Below, piece by piece: positions 1 to 8,602 of a stretch of DNA of 35,625 nt (the first letter of the stretch is position 1; each line of letters opens with the position of its first letter). Source of the DNA: Alphaproteobacteria bacterium (GTDB lineage Bacteria > Pseudomonadota > Alphaproteobacteria > JAEULC01); NCBI GenBank assembly GCA_020846275.1, contig JADLEG010000057.1:1-35625 (forward strand). Reading direction: 5' to 3'. The notes under the pieces are model-generated. The model did not search any database and was not told the DNA's origin. It saw nothing but the letters and a program-made list of their open reading frames with translations. Both the position numbers and the translations under genes were made by a program.

Positions 1-486
1 ATGATCGCCAACCATTACCCGCTGCTCTACGCCACGCGGTTCAACTGGCTGATCCTGGCCATCGTGCTGGCGTTGGGGCCGGTCATCCGACATTTCTTCA
101 ACAGCCGCCACGCGGGCAAGGGCAGCCCCTGGTGGACCTGGGCGGTAGCGGCGGGGGGCATGGCGGCAATCCTCTATCTGTCCGCGGCGGGCCCGCGCGT
201 CGCGCTCGGCGCGGCCGCCGCCCCGGCGCGTTTCGCGGCGGTGGAGGAGATCGTCGTCACCCGCTGCAGCATGTGCCATGGCGCCGAGCCGGGCTGGGCC
301 GGCATCGCCGCCGCGCCGCAGGGGATCATGCTGGACACGGCCGGGCGCATCCGCCACCACGCGCGGCTGATCGAGCTGGCGGCGGTGCGGTCGAACGCCA
401 TGCCGCCGGGCAACGTCACCGCGATGACCGCGGACGAGCGCGGCGCGATCGCCGCGTGGATCGCCGCCGGAAAGCCGGTGGAGTAG
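1..486 (+). CDS. puuD: Urate hydroxylase PuuD, C-terminal part (truncated by window edge)
   Basis: This is the C-terminal 161 residues of a membrane-anchored PuuD-type urate hydroxylase, which oxidises urate to 5-hydroxyisourate. Two hydrophobic segments (about residues 13-30 and 45-62) are followed by a cytochrome c domain with a CSMCH haem motif at 89-93 and a candidate axial Met in AMPPGN (about 134). The ATG at base 1 is very probably an internal Met: the family is near 400 residues and the N-terminal membrane domain is absent here, so the gene should extend upstream of the window. The next gene, which acts on the product of this reaction, starts 4 bases after the stop. The identification rests on the cytochrome domain, the membrane layout and the purine-catabolic neighbours. 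Confidence 0.85.
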   Translation: MIANHYPLLYATRFNWLILAIVLALGPVIRHFFNSRHAGKGSPWWTWAVAAGGMAAILYLSAAGPRVALGAAAAPARFAAVEEIVVTRCSMCHGAEPGWAGIAAAPQGIMLDTAGRIRHHARLIELAAVRSNAMPPGNVTAMTADERGAIAAWIAAGKPVE

Positions 487-490
487 CGCC

Positions 491-1372
491 ATGATCGACC
501 TCGCCAGCCTGAACGCGGCCACGCGCGCGGACCTCGTCGCGGCGCTGGACGGCGTCGTCGAGCACGCGCCCTGGGTGGTCGAAGGCGCCGCTGCCGCGCG
601 CCCCTTCGCCAGCCTGGCGGCGCTGCTCGCGGCATTCGAGCGCGGCATTTCCGCCGGCGACGAGGCGGCGCGCCTGGCGCTGGTGCGTGCGCATCCCGAC
701 CTCGCCGGCAAGGCGGCGCGCGCCGGCGCGCTGACGGCGGAATCCGCGGCCGAGCAGTCCAGCGCCGGCCTCGACCGCCTGTCCGAGGCAGACTACGCGC
801 GCTTCCACCAGCTCAACGACGCCTACAAGGCGCGGTTCGGCTTTCCTTTCCTCGTCTGCGTGCGCCGGCACGGAAGGGAATCCCTGTTGCGGCAGTACGA
901 CCGTCGCCTGCGCAACGACGCCGCGGCGGAACTGCGAACGGCGCTGGGCGAGATCGTTCGCATCGTGGCGCTGCGGCTGGACCAGCGCGTCACGGCGCAG
1001 GACCGCCTGCCGGTGCACGGCCGGCTTTCGAGCCATGTGCTCGATACGCAGCGCGGCCGGCCGGCCGCCGGCGTCGCGATCGAGCTGCTGGAGCTGGACG
1101 GCGACGGGGCGGGGCGCATCGTCGCGCGCGCCGTCACCAACGCCGACGGCCGCACCGACCAGCCGCTGATCCACGGCCGCCCGGTCCCGATCGCGCGCTA
1201 CGAGATGCGCTTCGCCGTCGCCGCCTATTTCGCCGCGCAAGGAACGCCGCAGGCCGATCCGCCCTTTCTCGACACGGTTCCGCTGCGCTTCGCCGTCGCC
1301 GAGCCCGAGGCGAACTATCACGTGCCGCTGCTGGTCACGCCCTGGAGCTATTCGACCTATCGCGGCAGTTAG
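491..1372 (+). CDS. uraD-uraH: Bifunctional OHCU decarboxylase / 5-hydroxyisourate hydrolase
   Basis: A 293-residue fusion of the two enzymes that follow urate oxidation. Residues 1-165 are UraD (2-oxo-4-hydroxy-4-carboxy-5-ureidoimidazoline decarboxylase), with the catalytic His in HPDLAGK (H68), Glu 88 in AAEQS and the FGFPF segment near 116-120. Residues 175-293 are UraH, a transthyretin-related hydrolase, with SSHVLD (H182), DGRTD (R221), NYHVPLL (H277) and the diagnostic C-terminal tetrapeptide YRGS. UraH opens 5-hydroxyisourate to OHCU and UraD decarboxylates OHCU to S-allantoin, so the fusion may channel an unstable intermediate. All catalytic elements of both halves are visible. Fusions of this kind are known in plants and some bacteria. 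The start lies 4 bases after the puuD stop, suggesting co-transcription. Confidence 0.92.
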   Translation: MIDLASLNAATRADLVAALDGVVEHAPWVVEGAAAARPFASLAALLAAFERGISAGDEAARLALVRAHPDLAGKAARAGALTAESAAEQSSAGLDRLSEADYARFHQLNDAYKARFGFPFLVCVRRHGRESLLRQYDRRLRNDAAAELRTALGEIVRIVALRLDQRVTAQDRLPVHGRLSSHVLDTQRGRPAAGVAIELLELDGDGAGRIVARAVTNADGRTDQPLIHGRPVPIARYEMRFAVAAYFAAQGTPQADPPFLDTVPLRFAVAEPEANYHVPLLVTPWSYSTYRGS

Positions 1373-1423
1373 CGGGGCGTATCCCGCGCATAAGTGTAGG
1401 AGCCGGTTCGCCTTTCCGGCTTA

Positions 1424-1457
1424 TTGCCGAAATCTTAAGAACGATTCATTAGTTCTT
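1424..1457 (+). promoter_or_regulatory. Candidate xdhA promoter with overlapping operator dyad
   Basis: In the 143-base gap before xdhA, TTGCCG (1424-1429) lies 17 bases from CATTAG (1447-1452), a weak sigma70-like pair. A perfect dyad AAGAAC-N9-GTTCTT (1437-1442 and 1452-1457) overlaps the putative -10, as a repressor operator might. The local AT content is higher than in the flanks. No regulator is assigned, and this is a pattern-based guess. Confidence 0.3.
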
Positions 1458-1515
1458 GCGATGGACACCCGCGGAGCCTGTCGCTCGGCGGCCGGCGAAG
1501 CAAGCTGAGAGATTC

Positions 1516-2964
1516 ATGGCCGCCATCCGGTTCCTGTTGAACGGGCAGTGGTGCAGCGAGGACAGCGTCCCGCCCACGATGACGGTGCTCGACTATCTCC
1601 GCACCGTCCGCCGGCTGACCGGCACCAAGGAGGGCTGCGCCGAGGGCGATTGCGGCGCCTGCACCATCATGGTCGGGCGGCGCGAGGAGGGCAGGCTGCG
1701 CTACGACGCGGTCAATTCCTGCCTGATGCTGGTCCCGCAGCTCGAGGCGACGGCCGTGGTGACGGTCGAGGGGCTGACGGCGCCGGATGGCGCGCTGCAT
1801 CCCGTGCAGCACGCGCTGCTGGAAGCCGATGCGACGCAATGCGGCTTCTGCACGCCCGGTTTCGCCATGGCCATGGCCGCGTTCCAACATGGCGGCGAGC
1901 CCGCGCGGGACGAGCTGATCCACGAAGCGCTCGCCGGCAATCTCTGCCGCTGCACCGGCTACCGGCCGATCGTCGATGCCTGCCGCGGCGTGGCCGGCGG
2001 CGCGCTTGACCACTTGGCCGAGCGGGCGCGCGCGGACGCCGCCGGCCTGGCCGGGCTGTCGCCCATCGCCGAGTACCGCCAGGGCGAGCAGTGCTTCTAT
2101 TTCCCCCACACGCTGCCGGAGCTGGCGCGGCTGGTGAAGCAGCATCCCGAAGCGCAGCTCTGGGCCGGCGGCACCGATCTGGGCCTGGTCGTGGCAAAGG
2201 AGCGCCGTTGGTCGCCCGCGCTGATCGCGACCTCCTTCGTACCCGAGCTGAAGCGGATCACGGTCGGGCCGGACTGGATCGAGTTCGGCGCCGCGGTCAC
2301 CTACAGCGAGGCGCTGCCGTATTTCGACGTGTCGTTTCCCGCGCTGGGCGCGGTGGTGCGCCGGCTGGGGTCGCGCCAGATCCGCAATCTCGGCACCATG
2401 GCCGGGAACCTGGCGACCGCATCGCCGATCGGCGACACGATCCCCTGCCTCTTCGCCCTCGACGCGGCGGTCGTGGTGCGCTCGATCGCCGGCGCCCGGC
2501 CGCGCACGATGGAGAAGTTCATCACCGGCTATCGCCGGACGTCGCTGGCGCCGGGCGAGTTCATCGAGTCGATCCGCCTGCCGCGCCTTGTCCAGCCGCA
2601 GCAGTTCCATGCGTTCAAGCTGTCGAAGCGCTTCGACCAGGACATCGCGGCGGTGACCGCCGCGTTCCGCATCGCGCTGGCGGACGGGGTGGTGCAGAGC
2701 CTGCGGGCGGCGTTCGGCGGCATGGGGCCGACGGCCAAGCGCGCCACGGCCGTGGAAGAGGCGATCATCGGCCAGCCCTGGACCGCGTCGACCCTGGCCG
2801 GAATCGACCAGGCGCTGGCGCGCGACTTCGCGCCGATGGACGACCATCGCGGCAGCGCGGCCTATCGCCTGCGCGCCGCGGCGAACCTGTTGCGCCGCCT
2901 GCAGATCGAAACGGCCCGGCCGGACCTGGCCGGCGTCGCGCCCCTGCGGCTGGAGGCGCTGTGA
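1516..2964 (+). CDS. xdhA: Xanthine dehydrogenase small subunit (2Fe-2S and FAD)
   Basis: A 482-residue XdhA that passes electrons from the molybdenum subunit through two 2Fe-2S clusters to FAD and then NAD. The N-terminal plant-type cluster uses Cys 41, 46, 49 and 69; the second cluster uses Cys 109, 112, 144 and 146 (CGFC and LCRCTGYRP). The FAD domain follows from about 190, with WAGGTDLGLVV and GTMAGNLATASPIGD. ATG 1516 was chosen because the protein then begins MAAIRFLLNG, as expected just before the first cluster; an in-frame TTG at 1456 would add 20 atypical residues. Its GTGA junction overlaps xdhB by 4 bases. No xdhC maturation gene follows in the window. Confidence 0.94.
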   Translation: MAAIRFLLNGQWCSEDSVPPTMTVLDYLRTVRRLTGTKEGCAEGDCGACTIMVGRREEGRLRYDAVNSCLMLVPQLEATAVVTVEGLTAPDGALHPVQHALLEADATQCGFCTPGFAMAMAAFQHGGEPARDELIHEALAGNLCRCTGYRPIVDACRGVAGGALDHLAERARADAAGLAGLSPIAEYRQGEQCFYFPHTLPELARLVKQHPEAQLWAGGTDLGLVVAKERRWSPALIATSFVPELKRITVGPDWIEFGAAVTYSEALPYFDVSFPALGAVVRRLGSRQIRNLGTMAGNLATASPIGDTIPCLFALDAAVVVRSIAGARPRTMEKFITGYRRTSLAPGEFIESIRLPRLVQPQQFHAFKLSKRFDQDIAAVTAAFRIALADGVVQSLRAAFGGMGPTAKRATAVEEAIIGQPWTASTLAGIDQALARDFAPMDDHRGSAAYRLRAAANLLRRLQIETARPDLAGVAPLRLEAL

Positions 2965-5303
2965 GCGAGCTGACGCCCAGCGCCGTGAAGGGCGGGGCGC
3001 ACAGCCCGGCGCGCCACGACAGCGCCGCCGGCCACGTGACGGGGCGCGCGCTCTTCCTCGACGATGTCGCGAACGCCCCCGGCACGCTGCACGCGGCGCT
3101 GGTGCTGAGCCCGCACGCCCATGCCCGCATCCGGCGCATCGACGCAGGGCGTGCGCTGGCGGCGCCGGGCGTGGCCGCCGTGGTGACTGCAGAAGACGTG
3201 CCCGGCCGCAACGACATTGGCCCGATCCTGAAAGGCGAGCCCGCGCTCGCCGCCGGCGTCGCCGAGTATGTCGGTCACCCGGTAGCCGCCGTGGCCGCCG
3301 ACACGCTGGAGCGCGCGCTGGCGGCGGCGGCGCTCGTGGACGTGGAGTACGAGCCGCTGCCGGCGATCCTGCGCCTGGAGGAGGCGATCGCGGCCGGCGC
3401 GCTGGTGTCGCCCGCGCAGGTGATCGAGCGCGGCGAGGTGGCGATCGCGCTGGGCTACGCGCCGATGCGCCTTGCCGGCGATGTGCGCTGCGGCGGCCAG
3501 GACCATTTCTACCTCGAAGGCCAGATCGCGCTCGCCGTGCCGGGCGAGGACCGCGACATCGCGGTCACCAGTTCGACCCAGCATCCGACCGAGGTGCAGC
3601 ACGGCGTGGCGCGTCTGCTGGGGCTTCCGCTCAACGCCGTGACCGTGGAGGTGCGGCGCATGGGCGGCGCGTTCGGCGGCAAGGAAAGCCAGGCGACGAT
3701 CGTCGCGGGCATCGCCGCGCTGCTGGCCTGGAAGACCCATCGCCCGGTCAAGCTGCGGCTGCGCCGCGACGACGACATGCGCGCGACTGGCAAGCGCCAT
3801 CCGTTCCTGATCCGCTACGACGTGGGCTTCGACGAGGACGGCTCGCTGCTCGGCCTGGACATGACACTGGTGGCCAACGCGGGCAACGTCGCGGACCTGT
3901 CGCCGGCGGTGCTGACCCGCGCGCTCTGCCATGCCGACAACTGCTACTACCTGCCGAACGTCCGGCTGCGCGGCCTGGCGTGCAAGACCAACACGGTATC
4001 CAACACCGCGTTCCGCGGCTTCGGCGGACCGCAGGGCATGTTCGCGATCGAGGCGGTGGTCGAGGCCGTCGCCCGTCATCTGCGCGTACCGACCGAGCTG
4101 GTGCGGCGGCGGAACTTCTACGGCATCGGCCGCAACGACATGACGCCCTACGGCATGACCGTGGAGGACAACATCATCGAGCGCGTGGTGGAGGAGCTGG
4201 AAGGCGGCGTCGACCTGCCGCGCTGGCGCGCGGAGGTGGAGACGTTCAATCGCACGAGCGCGGTGATCAAGAAGGGTCTGGCGACGATGCCTGTCAAGTT
4301 CGGCATTTCGTTCAACCTGCCGACGCTCAACCAGGCCGGCGCGCTGGTGCATGTCTACACGGACGGCAGTGTGCACCTGAACCATGGCGGCACCGAAATG
4401 GGGCAGGGGCTGTTCGTCAAGGTGGCGCAGGTCGTGGCCGAAGCGTTCCAAATCGATCTGGAGCATGTTCGCGTCTCGGCCACCAGCACGGGCAAGGTGC
4501 CGAACACCTCGGCGACCGCCGCCTCGTCCGGATCGGACCTCAACGGCATGGCGGCCTTGAACGCGGCCGAGCAGATCCGCGGCCGCATGGCCCAGGTTGC
4601 GGCGGCCCATTTCGCCGTGCCGGCGACCGAAATCGTCTTCTCGGACAACCGCGTCTTCGCCGGCAACAAGAGCCTGTCCTTCGCCGAGCTGGCCGAGCTG
4701 TGCTGGCGCCGGCGTGTGTCGCTGTCGGCGACCGGCTACTACCGCACGCCCAAGATAAATTGGGACTTCAAGACGAACACCGGCCGGCCGTTCTACTATT
4801 TCAGCTATGGTGCGGCCGCCTGCGAGGTGGCGATCGACACGCTGACCGGCGAGCTGCGGGTGCTGCGCGCCGAGCTGGTCCAGGATTGCGGCCGGTCGCT
4901 CAATCCGGCGATCGACAAGGGACAGGTCGAGGGGGCGTTCGTGCAGGGAATGGGCTGGCTGACCACGGAAGAGCTGTGGTGGGACGAAGACGGAAGGCTG
5001 CGCACGCACGGACCGTCGACCTACAAGATCCCGGGCAGCCGCGACGTGCCGCGCGTGTTCAATACGCGGCTTCTGGCCGACGCGCCCAACCGCGAACAGA
5101 CGATCTTCCGTTCCAAGGCGATCGGCGAGCCGCCGCTGATGCTGGCGATCGCGGTGTGGCTGGCGATCCGCGACGCGGTGGCGAGCCTTGCCGACCATCG
5201 GCTGCTGCCGAAGCTGGATGCGCCGGCGACGCCGGAGCGAATCCTGGCCGCGGTCGACGACATCCAAGCGCGTTTCGCGGCACTGCCTGCGGAGGCGCGG
5301 TAA
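2961..5303 (+). CDS. xdhB: Xanthine dehydrogenase large, molybdopterin-binding subunit
   Basis: A 780-residue XdhB that binds the molybdenum cofactor and hydroxylates hypoxanthine and xanthine to urate. Visible family motifs are QDHFYLEGQ, RMGGAFGGKESQ, AFRGFGGPQG, GGTEMGQGL, QDCGRSLNPAIDKGQ and, near the C-terminus, the GEPP segment that carries the catalytic Glu. The length is normal for the bacterial two-subunit enzyme. The GTG start at 2961 overlaps the xdhA stop by 4 bases and puts the family N-terminus (HDSAAGHVTGRALFLDD) near residue 18. The open frame extends far upstream inside xdhA in another register, but that part is not xdhB. The stop shares one base with the next start, so translation is probably coupled. 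Confidence 0.94.
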   Translation: MSELTPSAVKGGAHSPARHDSAAGHVTGRALFLDDVANAPGTLHAALVLSPHAHARIRRIDAGRALAAPGVAAVVTAEDVPGRNDIGPILKGEPALAAGVAEYVGHPVAAVAADTLERALAAAALVDVEYEPLPAILRLEEAIAAGALVSPAQVIERGEVAIALGYAPMRLAGDVRCGGQDHFYLEGQIALAVPGEDRDIAVTSSTQHPTEVQHGVARLLGLPLNAVTVEVRRMGGAFGGKESQATIVAGIAALLAWKTHRPVKLRLRRDDDMRATGKRHPFLIRYDVGFDEDGSLLGLDMTLVANAGNVADLSPAVLTRALCHADNCYYLPNVRLRGLACKTNTVSNTAFRGFGGPQGMFAIEAVVEAVARHLRVPTELVRRRNFYGIGRNDMTPYGMTVEDNIIERVVEELEGGVDLPRWRAEVETFNRTSAVIKKGLATMPVKFGISFNLPTLNQAGALVHVYTDGSVHLNHGGTEMGQGLFVKVAQVVAEAFQIDLEHVRVSATSTGKVPNTSATAASSGSDLNGMAALNAAEQIRGRMAQVAAAHFAVPATEIVFSDNRVFAGNKSLSFAELAELCWRRRVSLSATGYYRTPKINWDFKTNTGRPFYYFSYGAAACEVAIDTLTGELRVLRAELVQDCGRSLNPAIDKGQVEGAFVQGMGWLTTEELWWDEDGRLRTHGPSTYKIPGSRDVPRVFNTRLLADAPNREQTIFRSKAIGEPPLMLAIAVWLAIRDAVASLADHRLLPKLDAPATPERILAAVDDIQARFAALPAEAR

Positions 5304-6550
5304 TGGCGGATCGCCGCGGCACGATCCGGGCCTTCCTGTCCGCGCATTGGCAGGACGAGGTCGCCTTCCTGGCCGAGATGGTCAAGATTCCCTCGGACAA
5401 CCCGCCGGGCGACTGCCGGGCGCATGGCGAACGCGCGGCCGCGCTGCTGGAGAAGCTGGGCTTCACGGTCGAGCGCCATGTCGTGCCGGAAGCGACGGTC
5501 AAGGCGCACGGCATGATTTCGGCCACCAACCTGATCGTCCGCCATCGCTTCGGGCCGGGGCCGATCGTGGCGATGAACGCGCATGGCGACGTGGTGCCGC
5601 CGGGCGGCGGCTGGACCGTCGATCCCTATGGGGCGGTCGTCAAGGACGGCTGGATGTACGGGCGCGGCGTTGCCGTGTCGAAGTCCGACTTCGCGACCTT
5701 CGCCTATGCGCTGCTGGCGCTGAAGGCGTCGGGCGCGGGCCCTGGCGGCTCGGGTCTGGGCGGCACGGTCGAGCTGCATTTCACCTATGACGAAGAGGCG
5801 GGCGGCGAGATCGGGCCGAAATTTCTGCTCGACCAGGGCCTCTCCAAGCCGGACTATGCGATCTCCGCCGGTTTCTCCTACGGCATCGTGACCGCACACA
5901 ACGGCTGCCTGCACCTCGAGGTGACGGTGACCGGCAAGTCGGCGCACGCGGCTTTCCCCGCGACCGGCCATGACGCGCTGGAGGCGGCGACGGCGATCAT
6001 GGACGCGCTCTACAAGGCGCGGCAGGGCTTCGCGGCGATCCGCTCGAACGTGCCGGGCATCGACCACCCCAGCCTGACGATCGGGCTGATCTCCGGCGGC
6101 ATCAACACCAACGTCGTGCCGGACAAGGTGACGTTCCGCCTCGACCGCAGGATGATCCCCGAGGAAGACCCGGCCAAGGTCGAGCGCGAGCTGAACGCGC
6201 TGATCCGAACGGCGGCCGCGGGGCGCGAGGGGATATCCTGCGCCGTGCGCCGCATCCTGCTGGCCGAGCCCTTCAAGCCGGTGCCGGGCCAGGAGCGCCT
6301 GGTCGCCGCCATTGCCCGGCACGCGAAGGAGGTGCTGGGCGAGGAGGTGAAGCCGCACGGCGTGCCGCTTTACACCGATGCGCGGCACTACAGCGCGGCC
6401 GGCGTTCCGACCGTGCTCTATGGCGCCGGCCCGCGCTCGCCGCTCGAAGCCAACGCGCACCGCGCCGATGAACGCCTGCCGCTCGACGACCTGCGCCGGG
6501 CGACCGAGATCGTGGCCTTGGCGCTCGCCGACCTGCTGGAGGCCCGCTGA
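5303..6550 (+). CDS. M20-family metallo-amidohydrolase (ArgE/DapE type)
   Basis: A 415-residue zinc-dependent M20 hydrolase. Metal and catalytic elements are visible: MNAHGDVVPPG (zinc His), GRGVAVSKSD (bridging Asp in the variant form of the GRGxxDMKG motif), TYDEEAGGE (catalytic and zinc Glu), GKSAHAA in the lid domain and EANAHRADE (final His). The ATG at 5303 starts within the xdhB stop (TAATG). Placed between xdhB and the allantoinase gene, it could act on allantoate or a ureido intermediate. It is not a typical AllC-type allantoate amidohydrolase by motif, so that role is only inferred from context. General deacylase or dipeptidase activity is the alternative. Family confidence is high; substrate is unknown. 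Confidence 0.87.
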   Translation: MADRRGTIRAFLSAHWQDEVAFLAEMVKIPSDNPPGDCRAHGERAAALLEKLGFTVERHVVPEATVKAHGMISATNLIVRHRFGPGPIVAMNAHGDVVPPGGGWTVDPYGAVVKDGWMYGRGVAVSKSDFATFAYALLALKASGAGPGGSGLGGTVELHFTYDEEAGGEIGPKFLLDQGLSKPDYAISAGFSYGIVTAHNGCLHLEVTVTGKSAHAAFPATGHDALEAATAIMDALYKARQGFAAIRSNVPGIDHPSLTIGLISGGINTNVVPDKVTFRLDRRMIPEEDPAKVERELNALIRTAAAGREGISCAVRRILLAEPFKPVPGQERLVAAIARHAKEVLGEEVKPHGVPLYTDARHYSAAGVPTVLYGAGPRSPLEANAHRADERLPLDDLRRATEIVALALADLLEAR

Positions 6551-6552
6551 CG

Positions 6553-7464
6553 ATGGACTATCCGCGCGACATGATCGGCTACGGGCGCAACCCGCCACAC
6601 CCGCAATGGCCGGGCGGGGCGCGGATCGCGCTGCAGATCGTGCTGAACTACGAGGAAGGCGGCGAGAACGCCATCCTGCACGGCGACGCAGCCAGCGAGG
6701 CTTTTCTGTCGGAGATCGTGGGTGCGCAGCCCCTTGCGGGCGTGCGCCACATGAACATGGAGTCGATCTACGAATACGGCAGCCGCGCCGGGGTGTGGCG
6801 CCTGCTGCGCCTGTTCGGGCAGCGCAGGATTCCGATCACGGTGTTTGCCGTGGGCATGGCGATGGAACGCAATCCCGAGGTCGCGCGCGCCTTCGTGGAG
6901 CAGGGGCACGAGGTGGCGAGCCATGGCTGGCGCTGGATCGACTACCAGTACGTCGACGAGAAGACCGAGCGCGAGCACATCAGGCTGGCGATCCAGGCGA
7001 TCGAGAAGACCACCGGACAGAAGCCGCAGGGATGGTACACCGGCCGCGTCAGTCCGCAGACCCGCCGGCTGGTGGTGGAGCAGGGCGGCATGCTCTACGA
7101 CGCCGACTCCTACGCCGACGACCTGCCGTACTGGGTGAAGGTGGGCGGCCCAGGGCGCCAATACGACCAGCTCATCGTGCCCTATACGCTGGACAGCAAC
7201 GACATGCGCTTCGCCACCGCGCAGGGATTCAATACGGGCGAGCAGTTTTTCGCCTATCTGCGCGACGCCTTCGACGTGCTCTATGCCGAGGGCGCCGAAC
7301 AACCGAAGATGCTCTCGGTCGGCCTGCACTGCCGCCTGGCAGGCCGCCCGGGCCGCATCGCCGGGCTGATGCGGTTCCTCGACCACGTGCAGCGCCACGA
7401 TCGGGTGTGGCTCTGCCGGCGTATCGATATCGCCCGACACTGGCGGGAGCGGTTTCCGGCGTAG
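6553..7464 (+). CDS. puuE: Allantoinase PuuE (polysaccharide-deacetylase fold)
   Basis: A 303-residue PuuE-type allantoinase that opens the hydantoin ring of allantoin to give allantoate. It has the NodB/polysaccharide-deacetylase fold and is unrelated to the AllB metallo-allantoinase. The protein begins MDYPRDMIGYG and continues with WPGGARIALQIVLNYEEGGE, ITVFAVGMAMERNPEVAR, EVASHGWRWIDYQ, GWYTGRVSPQTRRLV and LHCRLAGRPGR, a pattern and length typical of PuuE. It begins 2 bases after the M20 gene stop. It appears to be the last gene of the purine cluster, since a 265-base gap follows before the ABC transporter genes. Confidence 0.94.
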   Translation: MDYPRDMIGYGRNPPHPQWPGGARIALQIVLNYEEGGENAILHGDAASEAFLSEIVGAQPLAGVRHMNMESIYEYGSRAGVWRLLRLFGQRRIPITVFAVGMAMERNPEVARAFVEQGHEVASHGWRWIDYQYVDEKTEREHIRLAIQAIEKTTGQKPQGWYTGRVSPQTRRLVVEQGGMLYDADSYADDLPYWVKVGGPGRQYDQLIVPYTLDSNDMRFATAQGFNTGEQFFAYLRDAFDVLYAEGAEQPKMLSVGLHCRLAGRPGRIAGLMRFLDHVQRHDRVWLCRRIDIARHWRERFPA

Positions 7465-7729
7465 CGAACGCATTAACGCATCTCCCGCGACCCGCATCCA
7501 ATTCCGGATCAATTCAATCTGCGGGCGATGTGCCAACGGGTGTTGCTGTCCCTGCCACACTCTCGCCCGATCCATCGCTGGTGCAAATCGCGCGGGGCGC
7601 CAGCATTGCAGGCGCGGGGGCAACCCGCTACATACGACGGGGGTGCGCTGGTTCATCGGGATCGACGCGTCCCGCGGGGGATGGACGGGCTGCGGCGCCG
7701 GGGCCGGCAGCCTTCAACAGGCTGAATTC

Positions 7730-8602
7730 ATGCAGGATGTCCTGCACCTTCTCGTCGGCGGGCTGGCGACCGGCGCCATCTATGCGCTTGTCGCGGCCGG
7801 GCTGACGCTGCAATTCCAGATGACGGGGGCCGTCAATTTCGCCCAGGGCGAATTCGTGATGGCGCCTGCTTTCGTCATGCTGATGGCTGCAAATCTCGGA
7901 CTGCCGGTATGGGCGGCGATCCTCGTCGGCATGGCGATCGCGATGCTGCTGCTCGGCGTGGTGTTCAAGGTGGCGGTTGTGGGCCCGATCGGGCGCCATG
8001 GGGCGGTGCCGTTGACGCTCGCCACCCTGGCCATCGGCCTGTTCCTCCACGAGGCGCTGAAGGCGGTCTTCGGCGAGGCTGCCCGCCCGATGTTCACGCC
8101 GGCCTTCGCGCCATACCTCGACTTCGGCGGCATCAGCCTGCCGACCGAGGCCTTCGTCGTGATCGTCGTGGTGGCCGTCATGCTTGCCGTGCTGGTGTCG
8201 TTCCTGGGCGACACGCGCACCGGCCGCGCGATGCAGGCGATCGCGCAGAACCCGGTTGCAGCCCGCGTGGTCGGCGTGCCCGTCGGGCGCATGCTGCTGT
8301 TGGCGTTCGTGCTGAATTCCTTCCTGACGGGGATCGCTTCGCTGCTGATCGGATTGCCGGGACGGATCGGGCTTGCCGACGGGGTGGCGCTCGCGGTCGC
8401 GTCGATCGCCGCCATGGTCCTGGGGCGTGGAAGCCTGCCGGGCGCCATCGCGGCGGCGCTGCTGCTTGGTGTGCTCGAGAACGTCGCCGCCCCCCTGGTG
8501 CCGGTCCCCTACCGCAATGCCATCGTTCCACTGGTCCTCGTTGCCGCCATGGTCGCGGGGCCCCGCGTGCCGGTCGGTCGGACGCCGGAACCGGCGCAGT
8601 GA
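7730..8602 (+). CDS. livH: Branched-chain-type ABC transporter permease (LivH family)
   Basis: A 290-residue integral membrane permease of the LivH/HAAT family, one half of the channel of an amino-acid or aromatic-acid importer. It starts MQDVLHLLVGGLATGAIYAL, a standard LivH opening, and has about eight hydrophobic segments, the NFAQGEFVM loop and the cytoplasmic TRTGRAMQAIAQNP segment that contacts the ATPase. ATG 7730 is preferred; a GTG at 7643 would add 29 non-membrane residues foreign to the family. The livM start overlaps the stop by 4 bases. Substrate is unknown: the neighbours suggest purine-related compounds upstream or aromatic acids downstream. Confidence 0.87.
   Translation: MQDVLHLLVGGLATGAIYALVAAGLTLQFQMTGAVNFAQGEFVMAPAFVMLMAANLGLPVWAAILVGMAIAMLLLGVVFKVAVVGPIGRHGAVPLTLATLAIGLFLHEALKAVFGEAARPMFTPAFAPYLDFGGISLPTEAFVVIVVVAVMLAVLVSFLGDTRTGRAMQAIAQNPVAARVVGVPVGRMLLLAFVLNSFLTGIASLLIGLPGRIGLADGVALAVASIAAMVLGRGSLPGAIAAALLLGVLENVAAPLVPVPYRNAIVPLVLVAAMVAGPRVPVGRTPEPAQ

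Noticed and set aside
2862..5267. 801-codon open frame on the minus strand
   Set aside because: It lies antisense to xdhB, whose motifs and frame are unambiguous. Long antisense frames are expected at this GC content, and its translation is Arg/His/Gln-rich with no domain.
7465..7729. Riboswitch or promoter in the 265-base gap after puuE
   Set aside because: No paired promoter elements, stable hairpin or known aptamer pattern could be supported by reading.
7643..8602. livH beginning at GTG 7643
   Set aside because: The extra 29 residues are not membrane-like and ATG 7730 gives the normal family start.
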